From NCBI GenBank assembly GCA_052143655.1, contig JBKQSL010000482.1, positions 1 to 17,151 of the forward strand: a stretch of 17,151 nucleotides of DNA. The letters are read 5' to 3'. The translations under genes were made by a program, and so were the position numbers. Numbering within the stretch: position 1 is the stretch's first letter; every line of letters begins with the position of its first letter. The notes under the pieces are model-generated. The model saw nothing but the letters and a program-made list of their open reading frames with translations. It made no database searches and was not told the origin of the DNA. This DNA is from CAVSUR01 sp052143655. GTDB lineage: Bacteria; Actinomycetota; Actinomycetes; Streptosporangiales; Streptosporangiaceae. Positions 8,086 through 15,152 of this stretch are shown in pieces.

Positions 8086-8282
8086 GCTCAGGTCAGCCCG
8101 GCGCGGTGGACGTGTTCCTGGCCGAGACCGTGTTCATGGACCTGATCTTCACCGGGGCACCGGGCTGGCCCGGGCCGGGCGCCGAGGTCTTCGCCATCGG
8201 GCTCGGCGGCGCCCCCGGCGGCGGCGCCAACATCGCGGCCGCCCTGACCCGGCTGGGGCTGCGGTCCGGGCGGGCCCGCTGA
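8082..8282 (+). pseudogene. PfkB-family sugar kinase, truncated to its N-terminus
   Basis: The 66-codon frame begins at a GTG overlapping the GH4 stop (GTGA). It reads as a PfkB/ribokinase N-terminus: DVFLAETVFMDLIFTG opening strand, then AEVFAIGLGGAPGGGANIAAALTRLG, the conserved substrate-binding glycine region (GG.GAN.A.AL.RLG). PfkB kinases are about 300 residues; here the frame becomes RSGRAR and stops at 8280-8282, and none of the following about 100 bases in any + frame gives the expected continuation or the C-terminal DTxGAGD motif. It is therefore a remnant left by a deletion, not a simple point stop. In an intact operon it would be the third sugar kinase or hydrolase-linked step. Confidence 0.75.
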
Positions 8283-8384
8283 TCGGCCCGCCTGCGCCGG
8301 GGCCTGCTCAGCTGACCTCATGAGCCCTAAGGCCTTCATGATCCCGAAGAGCCAGCGAGCACTCGCGACGCTATGTCGACGGGA

Positions 8385-9287
8385 TCACGGAACCGGCACG
8401 TGGCCGGCCGGCCCGGCCGGGCCGGGCGGCGGCCAGCCCAGGCCGGACGGCGTCTGGGCCCCGCCAGGTCCCGGCTGGGCCAGCAGGTAGCAGGCGATGG
8501 CCGCGGCTGAGGCCACGTTCAGCGAGTCCGCTCCCCCGTGCATCGGGATCCGCACCCGCACGTCGGCGACGGCCAGCCAGTGCGCGGACAGGCCGTCGCC
8601 CTCGGTGCCCAGCAGCAGGGCGAGACGGTCACCGGACCCGCCCGCGCCGACCTCCCCGATTCCGATCGCGTCCGGTGCCGGGGTGAGGGCCAGCAGCCGG
8701 AACCCGGCGGCGCGCACCTGGGCCAGGCCGCCGTGCCAGTCGGCCAGCCGGGTGCAGGGAACCGTGAACACCGCGCCCATCGACACCCGCGCGGCCCGCC
8801 GGTAGAGCGGGTCCGCGCAGCGCGGGGCCAGCACGACCGCATCGATGCCGAGTGCCGCCGCGCACCGAAAGATCGCCCCGACGTTGGTGTGGTCCACGAT
8901 GTCCTCCAGCACCAGGACCCGCCGGGCGGGCGTGAGGACGTCGGCGAGCGCAGGCAGCGGCCGGCGCGCCACCGAGGCCAGCGCGCCGCGGTGCACCCGG
9001 TAGCCGGTCAGCGCCTGCGCTACCGCGGCGGGCACCACGTAGACCGGCGCGGTCAGTGAGTCCGCCAGGTCGGCCAGCCCGGCCAGCCGCCCGGCGGTGA
9101 CCAGCAGCGAGCGCACCGGGTATCCGGCCTCGACGGCGCGGCGGATCACTTTCTCGCCCTCGGCGATGAAGATCCCGTGCCGGGCTTCCAGGCCCTCGCG
9201 CAGATGCGGCTCGGTCAGGCGGGCGAAGTCCGCCAGCCGCGGGTCGCCGGCCCCGTCCACAGTGATCACGCTGGCCACACCCGACAT
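8385..9287 (-). CDS. SpoU/TrmH-family RNA 2'-O-ribose methyltransferase
   Basis: This enzyme would transfer a methyl group from SAM to a ribose 2'-OH of tRNA or rRNA. The 300-residue product has an N-terminal substrate-binding domain (HGIFIAEGEKVIRRA, 37-51) and the three knotted-fold SPOUT motifs: motif 1 NVGAIFRCAAALG (135-147), motif 2 LLLGTEGDGLS (224-234) and motif 3 IPMHGGADSLNVASAAAI (247-264). The frame is open far upstream (to about 10247), but only the part after the ATG at 9287 is family-like, so that ATG is chosen; the extension would be antisense to the VWA gene. A Gly/Pro tail (271-300) is non-conserved. It is divergent from the VWA gene, with about 150 bases between them. Which nucleotide is methylated cannot be told. 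Confidence 0.93.
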   Translation of the reverse strand: MSGVASVITVDGAGDPRLADFARLTEPHLREGLEARHGIFIAEGEKVIRRAVEAGYPVRSLLVTAGRLAGLADLADSLTAPVYVVPAAVAQALTGYRVHRGALASVARRPLPALADVLTPARRVLVLEDIVDHTNVGAIFRCAAALGIDAVVLAPRCADPLYRRAARVSMGAVFTVPCTRLADWHGGLAQVRAAGFRLLALTPAPDAIGIGEVGAGGSGDRLALLLGTEGDGLSAHWLAVADVRVRIPMHGGADSLNVASAAAIACYLLAQPGPGGAQTPSGLGWPPPGPAGPAGHVPVP

Positions 9288-9402
9288 TCTGCCGCGGCAC
9301 CGGATCCGCGGGCCGGCCGCTCCCAAGATCCGCCCCGCCCGGCCGCAGCCGGGGCGAGCCGGCGACCGCGGCCATGACCCGGCCCGGGCGGCGGCATTTC
9401 GG

Positions 9403-9408
9403 TAGAGT
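9403..9408 (+). promoter_or_regulatory. Possible -10 element for the VWA-protein gene
   Basis: TAGAGT fits the actinobacterial TANNNT -10 pattern. Transcription would begin near 9414, giving a leader of about 28 bases that includes GAGGG (9432-9436) before the GTG at 9442. No convincing -35 box is visible. Confidence 0.4.
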
Positions 9409-9441
9409 CCAGTGCAAACAACAGCACGATCGAGGGTGGCA

Positions 9442-11217
9442 GTGAGCGCACCGTCCGCATCGGACCGCGCCCCGGCCGCGCGCGGGCGCCGCCGCGGGGT
9501 GAGCATCTCCGTCCTGCTGCTGATCGCGATCGGAATCCCGGTGCTGGTGATGGCCACCCTGACCGCGCGGGCGGTGCTGGCCCGCGCCTCCTGCGCGGCG
9601 CGCCCTCTGCTGCTGAACGTGGCGGTCAGCCCCGACCTGGCGCCTGCGGCGGAGCGGGTCGCCCGGCTGTATGACCGCCGGCCGCACCAGGTCGCCGGCC
9701 GGTGCGCCCAGGTGCAGGTCACCGAGGAGACGCCTGCGACGGTCGCGGGCCAGCTCGACGGCCAGCATCCGGCGGCCGGGACGCCCGCGGCGGACGCCTG
9801 GATCCCCGACTCGAGCCTGTGGATCGACGTGTCGCGCAGCTTCCCGATGGGCGCCCGGATGATCAGGACCGCGGGCTTCTCCGTGGCGCAGTCGCCGCTG
9901 GTGCTGGCGATGCCGGCTGGGGCGGCGACCCGCGCGCCCGAGTTCGGCGCCTCGGTCGGCTGGAGCTTCCTGCTGCCGCCGGAGGCCGGCGGCCCGCCCG
10001 CCGACGCGCACCTGCGCGTCGAGCTGCCCGACCCGGCCCAGAACTCAGCCGGCCTGGCCACCTTGATCCAGGTCAGCCGGGTCCTGGGCAGCTCGGCCGC
10101 CGCGCGGACCGCGTTCGCCCGTTTCATCCTGAGCTCGCAGGCCACCACGTCCTTCGACGACCCCGCCGCACTGGCGACCCTGGTCAGCCTGGCTGCCCCG
10201 CCGCTGGCCGAGAACCCGGTCACGGTGACCTCCGAGCAGGCGGTCATCGCCTACGACCGGCAGCATCCCGGCGCGCCGCTGGCCGCGCGCTACCCGTCCG
10301 GCACCGACCGGCTGCTCGGCACCCCGCAGCTGGACTATCCGTACGTGCTGACCACCGCCAGCCCGGCGCTCGCCCAGGTGGCCGCGCAGTTCGGCCGGGC
10401 GCTGCGCACCCCGTACGCAACCGCGGTCATCCGCTACGACGGCTTCCGCTCGCCGGACGGGACCGGCGACGCCACGCCCGCCGCCGACGGCCTGCGCAGC
10501 CAGTTGCTCACGATCGCCGGGCCGGCGTCCGCAGGCCAGGCTCAGTCCACCCTGGAGACCTACAGCAAGCTGGGGCTAGGCTCCAACGTCCTCACCCTGA
10601 TCGACACCTCCGCGGCGATGGCCCGGCCCGGCAGCATCCCGGGCCAGTCCACCGAGCAGGAGCTGACCACGGCCGCCGATTTCGGCCTCCAGCTGTTCCC
10701 GGACAGCACCCGGATGGGGCTGTGGCAGTTCTCCTATCACCTGGACGGCGGGCGGCCCTACCGGCAGCTGGTCTCGGTGGGCCCGCTGCCCGCCGCGGTC
10801 GGCCTGATCAGCCGCCGTCAGCAGATCGAGCAGATCAACAAGACGCTGCAGGCCAGCCCGGCCGCGCCGGCCGCGCTGCACGACGCGATCCTGGACGCCT
10901 ACCAGCAGATGAAGCGCAGGTACTACCAGCCCGGGGACGCCAACACGCTGGTCCTGCTGACCGCCGGCGTCGACAGCGCGCCGGGTGACCTGCCGCTGAG
11001 CACGCTGCTGGCCCGGCTGCGCGCACTGTACGACCCGAACCGGCGGGTGGACATCGTGGCCATCATGTTCGGCAGCGGCGGCGATTTCCCCGCGCTCAGG
11101 AAGATCGCCGCGGTCACCGGCGGCTCCGCCTTCCGCATCACCAGCCCAGGTCAGGTCGCCCGGGCGTTCTTCGCCGGAATCGCCGACCGCACGTGCAATC
11201 CCAGCTGCTCTCCGTAA
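9442..11217 (+). CDS. Membrane-anchored substrate-binding-like protein with C-terminal VWA domain
   Basis: I place the start at the GTG at 9442, five bases after GAGGG; GTG at 9412 and 9436 are alternatives. The 591-residue protein has a basic N-terminus (RGRRRG) and one membrane helix (about 21-42) without a lipobox, so it should be anchored with the bulk outside the cell. Residues about 55-375 resemble an extracellular solute-binding domain (RPLLLNVAVSPDLAPAAERVA; AWIPDSSLWID; PLVLAMP). The C-terminal part is a von Willebrand A domain: LIDTSAAM (MIDAS-like, Asp388, with the third DxSxS position Ala), LVLLTAGVDS, and VDIVAIMFG. Such fusions occur in actinomycetes without assigned function. 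No transporter genes adjoin it, arguing for a surface-binding or adhesive role rather than uptake. It ends in CNPSCSP. Confidence 0.8.
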   Translation: MSAPSASDRAPAARGRRRGVSISVLLLIAIGIPVLVMATLTARAVLARASCAARPLLLNVAVSPDLAPAAERVARLYDRRPHQVAGRCAQVQVTEETPATVAGQLDGQHPAAGTPAADAWIPDSSLWIDVSRSFPMGARMIRTAGFSVAQSPLVLAMPAGAATRAPEFGASVGWSFLLPPEAGGPPADAHLRVELPDPAQNSAGLATLIQVSRVLGSSAAARTAFARFILSSQATTSFDDPAALATLVSLAAPPLAENPVTVTSEQAVIAYDRQHPGAPLAARYPSGTDRLLGTPQLDYPYVLTTASPALAQVAAQFGRALRTPYATAVIRYDGFRSPDGTGDATPAADGLRSQLLTIAGPASAGQAQSTLETYSKLGLGSNVLTLIDTSAAMARPGSIPGQSTEQELTTAADFGLQLFPDSTRMGLWQFSYHLDGGRPYRQLVSVGPLPAAVGLISRRQQIEQINKTLQASPAAPAALHDAILDAYQQMKRRYYQPGDANTLVLLTAGVDSAPGDLPLSTLLARLRALYDPNRRVDIVAIMFGSGGDFPALRKIAAVTGGSAFRITSPGQVARAFFAGIADRTCNPSCSP

Positions 11218-11298
11218 CCGGAAGGGCCGATGCCGGAAGACCCGGCAAATACCGGCGGAACGTGTGAACCTAGCCACGGCCCAGCGCGTCAACTTCAT

Positions 11299-11333
11299 GT
11301 GGGGCCCGGCGAGAGCGGGGCGCCGGGCCCCAC
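11299..11333. terminator. 13-bp perfect hairpin between convergent genes
   Basis: GTGGGGCCCGGCG (11299-11311) and its exact reverse complement (11321-11333) flank a nine-base loop. There is no T-run on either side, as is usual for actinomycete terminators. Lying between the ends of the VWA gene (+) and the phosphotransferase gene (-), it could stop transcription from both sides. The rest of 11218-11425 holds only short GC-rich repeats and no gene. Confidence 0.7.
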
Positions 11334-11371
11334 GCTCCAGAGCCGGCAGGCGCGAGGCTCGCGCCGTCGGC

Positions 11372-11405
11372 GGGCACGCCAGGCGGCCCGGGCACGCCAG
11401 GCGGC
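11372..11405. repeat. Two-copy 16-bp direct repeat, 18-bp period
   Basis: GGGCACGCCAGGCGGC occurs at 11372-11387 and 11390-11405 in the non-coding gap before the end of the phosphotransferase gene. No function is evident. Confidence 0.8.
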
Positions 11406-11425
11406 ACAGTGCCGCCAGTCTCCTT

Positions 11426-12508
11426 TCAGCCGGAAAGCTGGCCGTCGAGCATCTGGTGTGCCCGGTCGATCAGCACCGGCACGGCCCTGCCTTCCCGCTC
11501 GAATCCCTCGCCTACCGTCTTACGCTGCAGGAACCGGGCGTGAATGCCCTCCAGCACGACAGCGAGCTTGAAGCACCCGAAGGCCATGTAGTAGCCGATC
11601 CCGGAGATGTCGCGGCCTGTCAGCTCCGCGTACCGGGCCGCGAGCTGAGCCCGGGAGAAGAACCCCGGCCGGGCGCTGACCGATGCGCCGACGTTGATCT
11701 GAAGCCAGTCCTCCTCACCCGGGTCGGCCCAGTACACCAGGGTCAGCCCGAGATCGGCCAGCGGATCGCCGAGCGTGGACATCTCCCAGTCGACCACGGC
11801 CGCGACCGACGGCCTGTCACTGAGTGTCACGAGCATGTTGTCGAGCCGGAAATCCCCGTGCACCAGCGTGCCGTCGGCTGATTCCGGCAGCCCCTCGGTC
11901 AGCCGCTGCACGAGGCGGTCGTAGCCCGGCATCGGCCGGTTGTTCGACAGCTCCCACTGGCGCTGCCAGCGCGCGAGCTGACGGGCCAGGTATCCCTCCG
12001 GCCGGCCGAAGTCGCGCAGGCCGGTGACGTCCAGGTCGACGGCGTGGATGGCCGCCAGCATCTCGGCGACCACCTCGGACAGCTGCCGGCCCTGCTCGGC
12101 GCTCAGCCGCTGGCCGTCCTGCGTGGAGCGCAGCACCACGCCGGAGACGTGTTCCATCAGGTAGAACGGGACCCCGATGACCTCGGCGTCCGGGCAGAAC
12201 GCCACCGGGTGCGGGACCGGCACCGCCGTGGCGTCCAGCGCCGACAGCACCCGGTACTCCCGGGCCATGTCATGAGCCGTGGGCAGTACGTGCCCGAGCG
12301 GAGGGCGGCGCAGCACGAGCGTGCCGCCGCGCAGATCCAGCCGGTAGGTCAGGTTCGAGCGGCCGCCTGCGATCAATGTCACACCGCGCAGCGAGCCCAG
12401 CACAGCCGCGTCGCTGCCCGCCAGCCACCTCGCCAGCCGGGCCGGCTCCGCCACGCCGGGCACCGCAGGAATGCTCAGGGCCCTGTCCGCGCCCATCTCA
12501 GAACTCAC
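11426..12508 (-). CDS. APH-fold phosphotransferase (ACAD10/11-like kinase domain protein)
   Basis: The 360-residue product has the aminoglycoside-phosphotransferase/choline-kinase fold: LVLRRPP (65-71; the ATP-contact position is Arg, typical of the ACAD10/11-like branch), an acidic helix residue in AREYRVLSAL, the catalytic Brenner motif HGDFRLDN (217-224) and the metal-binding DWEMSTLGDPLADLG (240-254). This branch resembles the kinase domain linked with acyl-CoA dehydrogenases in 4-hydroxy-acid degradation, rather than antibiotic kinases. The GTG at 12508 is preferred because GAGGTG lies a few bases upstream on the minus strand; the ATG at 12496 is an alternative. It stands alone, convergent with the VWA gene and divergent from the amidase-like gene. 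The substrate is unknown. Confidence 0.88.
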   Translation of the reverse strand: MSSEMGADRALSIPAVPGVAEPARLARWLAGSDAAVLGSLRGVTLIAGGRSNLTYRLDLRGGTLVLRRPPLGHVLPTAHDMAREYRVLSALDATAVPVPHPVAFCPDAEVIGVPFYLMEHVSGVVLRSTQDGQRLSAEQGRQLSEVVAEMLAAIHAVDLDVTGLRDFGRPEGYLARQLARWQRQWELSNNRPMPGYDRLVQRLTEGLPESADGTLVHGDFRLDNMLVTLSDRPSVAAVVDWEMSTLGDPLADLGLTLVYWADPGEEDWLQINVGASVSARPGFFSRAQLAARYAELTGRDISGIGYYMAFGCFKLAVVLEGIHARFLQRKTVGEGFEREGRAVPVLIDRAHQMLDGQLSG

Positions 12509-12624
12509 TAGCGCACCTCGTCTGGCCGTCCGACACGCGTAATGCGCACCTATCCCAATAATCGCGTGCTCCCGGCAGTGCTACACCGGGGCTGGACTAT
12601 TTAGCCGGCGTGACGTAGGTAAGT

Positions 12625-12630
12625 AAGGAG
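12625..12630 (+). promoter_or_regulatory. Ribosome-binding site fixing the GTG start of the amidase-like gene
   Basis: AAGGAG lies eight bases before the GTG at 12639 and supports that start over the downstream ATG at 12690. The 130-base divergent gap 12509-12638 should hold promoters for both neighbours, but I see no clear -35/-10 pair. Confidence 0.7.
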
Positions 12631-12638
12631 AACTGGGG

Positions 12639-13508
12639 GTGCGCCACAGGTCTAGACCACTTGAGAGGATCGACAGCTTGACTGACGCGTGGATGCACGG
12701 CGCCTGCCAGGTCCGGGCCGCAGCGGATGGCGGTCCGCTGCGCGGCGGCGCCCCCCGGGTGGTGTGGCTCACCCTCGAAGCCGACCCGGAGATCGTCTCG
12801 GCCCGGTCGGCCGCCCAGCGCCTGATCAAGCTCGGCAGGCCGCCGCACCTGGTGTGGAATCCGGTGACCGGCGAGGCCGCTCAGCTGATACCGATCGTGC
12901 GAGCCGGCCGCCTGCTGGGCGGCCCCGAGGGCCTGGCGCTGGCCGATCCGCCCGGGGCCGCAGCGGGCGGCCCGGCCGGGCGCCCGGAGCCAGGCGGATG
13001 CCTGCTCGACAGCGTCAACGCCGAGGGCAGGCTCTGCGTCCAGATCGCGGTGGTGGCATTCGCCTTGTCGCCGTTCACCTCCGGCCCGATGACCGGGCAC
13101 CCGGCCATCCTGGACTGGCTCTGCTCCTGGCGGGTCAAGCGGCACTGGCCCGCCGGGCCGCCGCATCCCTTCGGGTACTTGGCCACGGCCCCGCGCAGCC
13201 GCAGGCTATGGGCCCAGGGCGGTCACTTCGGCAATTCCCAGGTCCCGTACCAGGCCGCGGCAGGCCTCTACGGCGCGCCGAGCGGGCCGGGTGCCCTGGA
13301 CATCACCCGGCTCACCGGCTGCCACGCTGAGCGCACGGCGGCGCTGCCAGCTCAGGGTTCCCGGCTAGACACGGCCGCAGCGCGGCGGGCACCGGCGGGA
13401 CGGGCCGCAGCCCGTCCGGCTGGCCAGCCCGCTGGCCACGGCATGGACCTGCTCGACGGCCTGGCCGCCAGGCAACCGGGCCGCGCCCCGCTCAGCCGGG
13501 CCAGCTGA
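12639..13508 (+). CDS. PGRP/amidase-2-like protein, possibly non-catalytic
   Basis: The 289-residue product resembles actinomycete N-acetylmuramoyl-L-alanine-amidase-like (PGRP-fold) proteins. From memory of that family, the recognisable blocks are VVWLTLEA (41-48), PPHLVWNPVTGEAAQLIPI (68-86), VNAEGRLCVQIAVVAFA (126-142), the ILDWLCSW helix (157-164), HWPAGPP (169-175) and GGHFGNSQVP (194-203) followed by GALDITRL. The family normally shows a second histidine (GHSQVP) and DPG before the last block; here these are Asn199 and GPG, and an Ala/Gly-rich spacer lies between. No signal peptide or membrane helix is visible, so it would stay in the cytosol. The last about 60 residues are Ala/Pro/Arg-rich and not conserved. 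A structural or regulatory role, or decay, is possible. Confidence 0.55.
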   Translation: MRHRSRPLERIDSLTDAWMHGACQVRAAADGGPLRGGAPRVVWLTLEADPEIVSARSAAQRLIKLGRPPHLVWNPVTGEAAQLIPIVRAGRLLGGPEGLALADPPGAAAGGPAGRPEPGGCLLDSVNAEGRLCVQIAVVAFALSPFTSGPMTGHPAILDWLCSWRVKRHWPAGPPHPFGYLATAPRSRRLWAQGGHFGNSQVPYQAAAGLYGAPSGPGALDITRLTGCHAERTAALPAQGSRLDTAAARRAPAGRAAARPAGQPAGHGMDLLDGLAARQPGRAPLSRAS

Positions 13509-13523
13509 CCGCGGCCGGGCCGG

Positions 13524-13529
13524 TACGGT
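13524..13529 (+). promoter_or_regulatory. Leaderless -10 element of the PPOX gene
   Basis: TACGGT (TANNNT type) ends eight bases before the ATG at 13538, placing the transcription start at or next to the A of the ATG. No ribosome-binding site precedes the gene. Confidence 0.5.
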
Positions 13530-13537
13530 ATGGCGAC

Positions 13538-14218
13538 ATGAGCACCGATCAGTCGCTGTCCCCCACCGCGCGCACCACCCTGGGCCGGCTCCGCGAGCGG
13601 GGCCGCAGTGACCGGGCCGAGCTGTACGCAGTGCTGGACGCCGGGCTGGTCTGCCACGTCGGCGTGATCATCGACGGCACCCCGGTCGTGCTGCCCACCG
13701 GTTACGGGCGGATCGGCGAGACGCTGTACCTGCACGGGTCGTCCGGCAACCGGGGGATGCTGGCCGCGGACGGCCAGGAGATCTGCGTCACCGTGACCCG
13801 CCTGGACGGCCTGGTGTGCGCCCGTGCGGTGTTCCACCACTCGATGAACTACCGCAGCGCGGTGGTGATCGGCACGGCACGCCTGGTCAATGACGACGCC
13901 GAGCGGCTGGCCGCGCTGCAGGCCGTCACCGAGCAGCTGGCCCCGGGACAGTGGGACTGCGCCCGCAAGCCGACCCGCAAGGAACTGGCCGCTACCGCGG
14001 TCCTGTCGGTGCCGCTGGCGGAGGCGTCGGTCAAGGCGCGCACCGGGCCGCCGAGCGACGACCCGGAGGACTACGCCATGGACGTCTGGGCCGGCGTGAT
14101 CCCGGCCGCGCTGACCTTCGGCGAGCCGCAGCCAGATCCCGCCCTGCGGCCGGGCATCGGCACGCCCGCGCACATCACCGCGATGGCGGCTCGCCGGTCC
14201 CTCGGCGTGATCGCCTGA
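13538..14218 (+). CDS. Pyridoxamine 5'-phosphate oxidase-family FMN split-barrel protein
   Basis: The 226-residue protein matches the Nim/PPOX-like branch of the FMN-binding split barrel: N-terminal RGRSDRAELYAVLDAGLVCHVGV (31-53), PVVLPTGYGRIGETLYLHG (60-78), the phosphate-contact SSGNRGM (79-85), then ICVTVTRLDGLVCARAVFHHSMNYRSAVVIG (92-122). The conserved histidine pair and MNYRSA are usual in members that bind FMN or F420-like cofactors and have often only a predicted reductase role. No signal peptide is present. It lies 29 bases after the amidase-like gene but with its own leaderless-type promoter, and 23 bases before the oligoribonuclease gene. The precise reaction is unknown. Confidence 0.85.
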   Translation: MSTDQSLSPTARTTLGRLRERGRSDRAELYAVLDAGLVCHVGVIIDGTPVVLPTGYGRIGETLYLHGSSGNRGMLAADGQEICVTVTRLDGLVCARAVFHHSMNYRSAVVIGTARLVNDDAERLAALQAVTEQLAPGQWDCARKPTRKELAATAVLSVPLAEASVKARTGPPSDDPEDYAMDVWAGVIPAALTFGEPQPDPALRPGIGTPAHITAMAARRSLGVIA

Positions 14219-14228
14219 CCACCTGGCC

Positions 14229-14234
14229 TACCCT
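14229..14234 (+). promoter_or_regulatory. Leaderless -10 element of the oligoribonuclease gene
   Basis: TACCCT ends seven bases before the GTG at 14242, the spacing expected when the first transcribed base is the first base of the start codon. No Shine-Dalgarno sequence is present. Confidence 0.5.
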
Positions 14235-14241
14235 TGATCGG

Positions 14242-14886
14242 GTGACTGAGCAGCTCGTCTGGATCGACTGCGAGATGACCGGCCTGGACCTGAGCCGGGA
14301 CGCGCTCGTGGAGATTGCCTGCATCGTGACCGACAGCGAGCTGATCGCGGTCGACCACGGTATCGACCTGGTGATCAAGCCTCCCGCGGAGGCCCTGGAA
14401 GGCATGCCAGAAGTTGTCCGCGAGATGCACAGCTCCTCGGGACTGCTGACCGAGCTGGATGCGGGAGTGACCCTGGCCCAGGCGCAGGATCAGGTGCTGG
14501 CCTACCTGCGGGCGCACATTCCCCCGGCGCGCCGGGTTCCGCTGTGCGGCAACTCGATCGCCACCGACCGGATGTTCATCGCCCGGGACATGCCAGAGCT
14601 GGACAGCTTCCTGCACTACCGGATGGTGGACGTGTCCAGCATCAAGGAGCTGGCCCGGCGGTGGTATCCGCGGACGTACTTCGCCAGCCCGCCCAAGCAC
14701 GGCGGTCACCGGGCCCTGGCTGACATCCGGGAGAGCATCCAGGAACTGCAGTACTACCGGGAGGCGATCTTCGTGCCGCCGCCCGGGCCGGACACCAGCG
14801 CGGCCCGCCAGATCGCCGCGCGGCACGGCGGCGAGCAGCCCGGCGGGCAAGCTGCGGGAGAGCACGAAAGTGGTTCTGCCGGGTAA
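14242..14886 (+). CDS. orn: Oligoribonuclease (DEDDh 3'-5' exoribonuclease)
   Basis: Orn degrades two- to five-base RNA fragments, including pGpG from cyclic-di-GMP turnover, to mononucleotides. The catalytic DEDDh set is complete: Asp9 and Glu11 in WIDCEMTGLD, Asp109 in GNSIATDRMF, His156 and Asp161 in HRALADI. The EMHSSSGL stretch (61-68) and YRMVDVSSIKELARRWYP (126-143) are typical. The 214-residue length exceeds the about 180 of enterobacterial Orn because of a charged, Gly/Gln-rich C-terminal tail (about 180-214), usual in actinomycetes. The frame is open further upstream but only as shadow of the PPOX gene, so the GTG at 14242 is chosen. tRNA-His follows about 50 bases after its stop. 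Confidence 0.97.
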   Translation: MTEQLVWIDCEMTGLDLSRDALVEIACIVTDSELIAVDHGIDLVIKPPAEALEGMPEVVREMHSSSGLLTELDAGVTLAQAQDQVLAYLRAHIPPARRVPLCGNSIATDRMFIARDMPELDSFLHYRMVDVSSIKELARRWYPRTYFASPPKHGGHRALADIRESIQELQYYREAIFVPPPGPDTSAARQIAARHGGEQPGGQAAGEHESGSAG

Positions 14887-14897
14887 CCGCGGGCCGG

Positions 14898-14903
14898 TAT
14901 GCT
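14898..14903 (+). promoter_or_regulatory. Possible -10 element for tRNA-His
   Basis: TATGCT lies in the 51-base gap between orn and the tRNA, about 35 bases before the tRNA 5' end, leaving room for a normal precursor leader. The region 17 bases upstream is not a good -35 match. Confidence 0.4.
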
Positions 14904-14937
14904 GCTGAGGTCGCGCGCTTGGTTCAGGCGCGGGCAT

Positions 14938-15012
14938 GGTGGGCGTAGCTCAGTTGGTTAGAGCGCCAGGTTGTGGTCCTGGATGTCGTGGGTTCGAATC
15001 CCATCGCTCACC
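14938..15012 (+). tRNA. tRNA-His (anticodon GTG)
   Basis: The acceptor stem GTGGGCG (14939-14945) pairs with CGCTCAC (15005-15011), with one G-T pair. The D arm contains AGCTCAGTTGGTTAGAGC. The anticodon stem CCAGG/CCTGG encloses loop TTGTGGT with anticodon GTG at 14973-14975, and the T arm is GTGGGTTCGAATCCCAT. G at 14938 supplies the extra G-1 that pairs with C73 at 15012, the identity mark of tRNA-His. The 3' CCA is not encoded (CCG follows), so it must be added enzymatically. Confidence 0.97.
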
Positions 15013-15031
15013 CCGAGTGAAATCGCAGGTC

Positions 15032-15067
15032 AGCGGGCCCCGGCCGGAATCCCGGCCGGGGCTCGCT
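15032..15067 (+). terminator. 16-bp stem-loop after tRNA-His
   Basis: AGCGGGCCCCGGCCGG (15032-15047) pairs with 15052-15067 over 16 positions, with a single G-T pair, around the four-base loop AATC. It sits 20 bases after the tRNA and has no T-run. It is a likely terminator for the tRNA transcript. Confidence 0.75.
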
Positions 15068-15152
15068 GCCTCCCGATGTCCGGATTTGGGAGCGAAACGG
15101 GAGCCGATCTTCGTGTGCTGTCCCGGTAGATGCTGGACACCTCGGCGAGCAC

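Noticed and set aside
8300..8345. Hairpin near CATGAGCCCTAAGGCCTTCATG as terminator of the sugar operon
   Set aside because: Only the outer five bases and a short AAGGCCTT palindrome pair; the stem is not continuous.
8385..10247. A 620-codon minus-strand frame as one large gene
   Set aside because: Only the part after the ATG at 9287 has SpoU family motifs. The upstream part is low-complexity and antisense to the VWA-protein gene.
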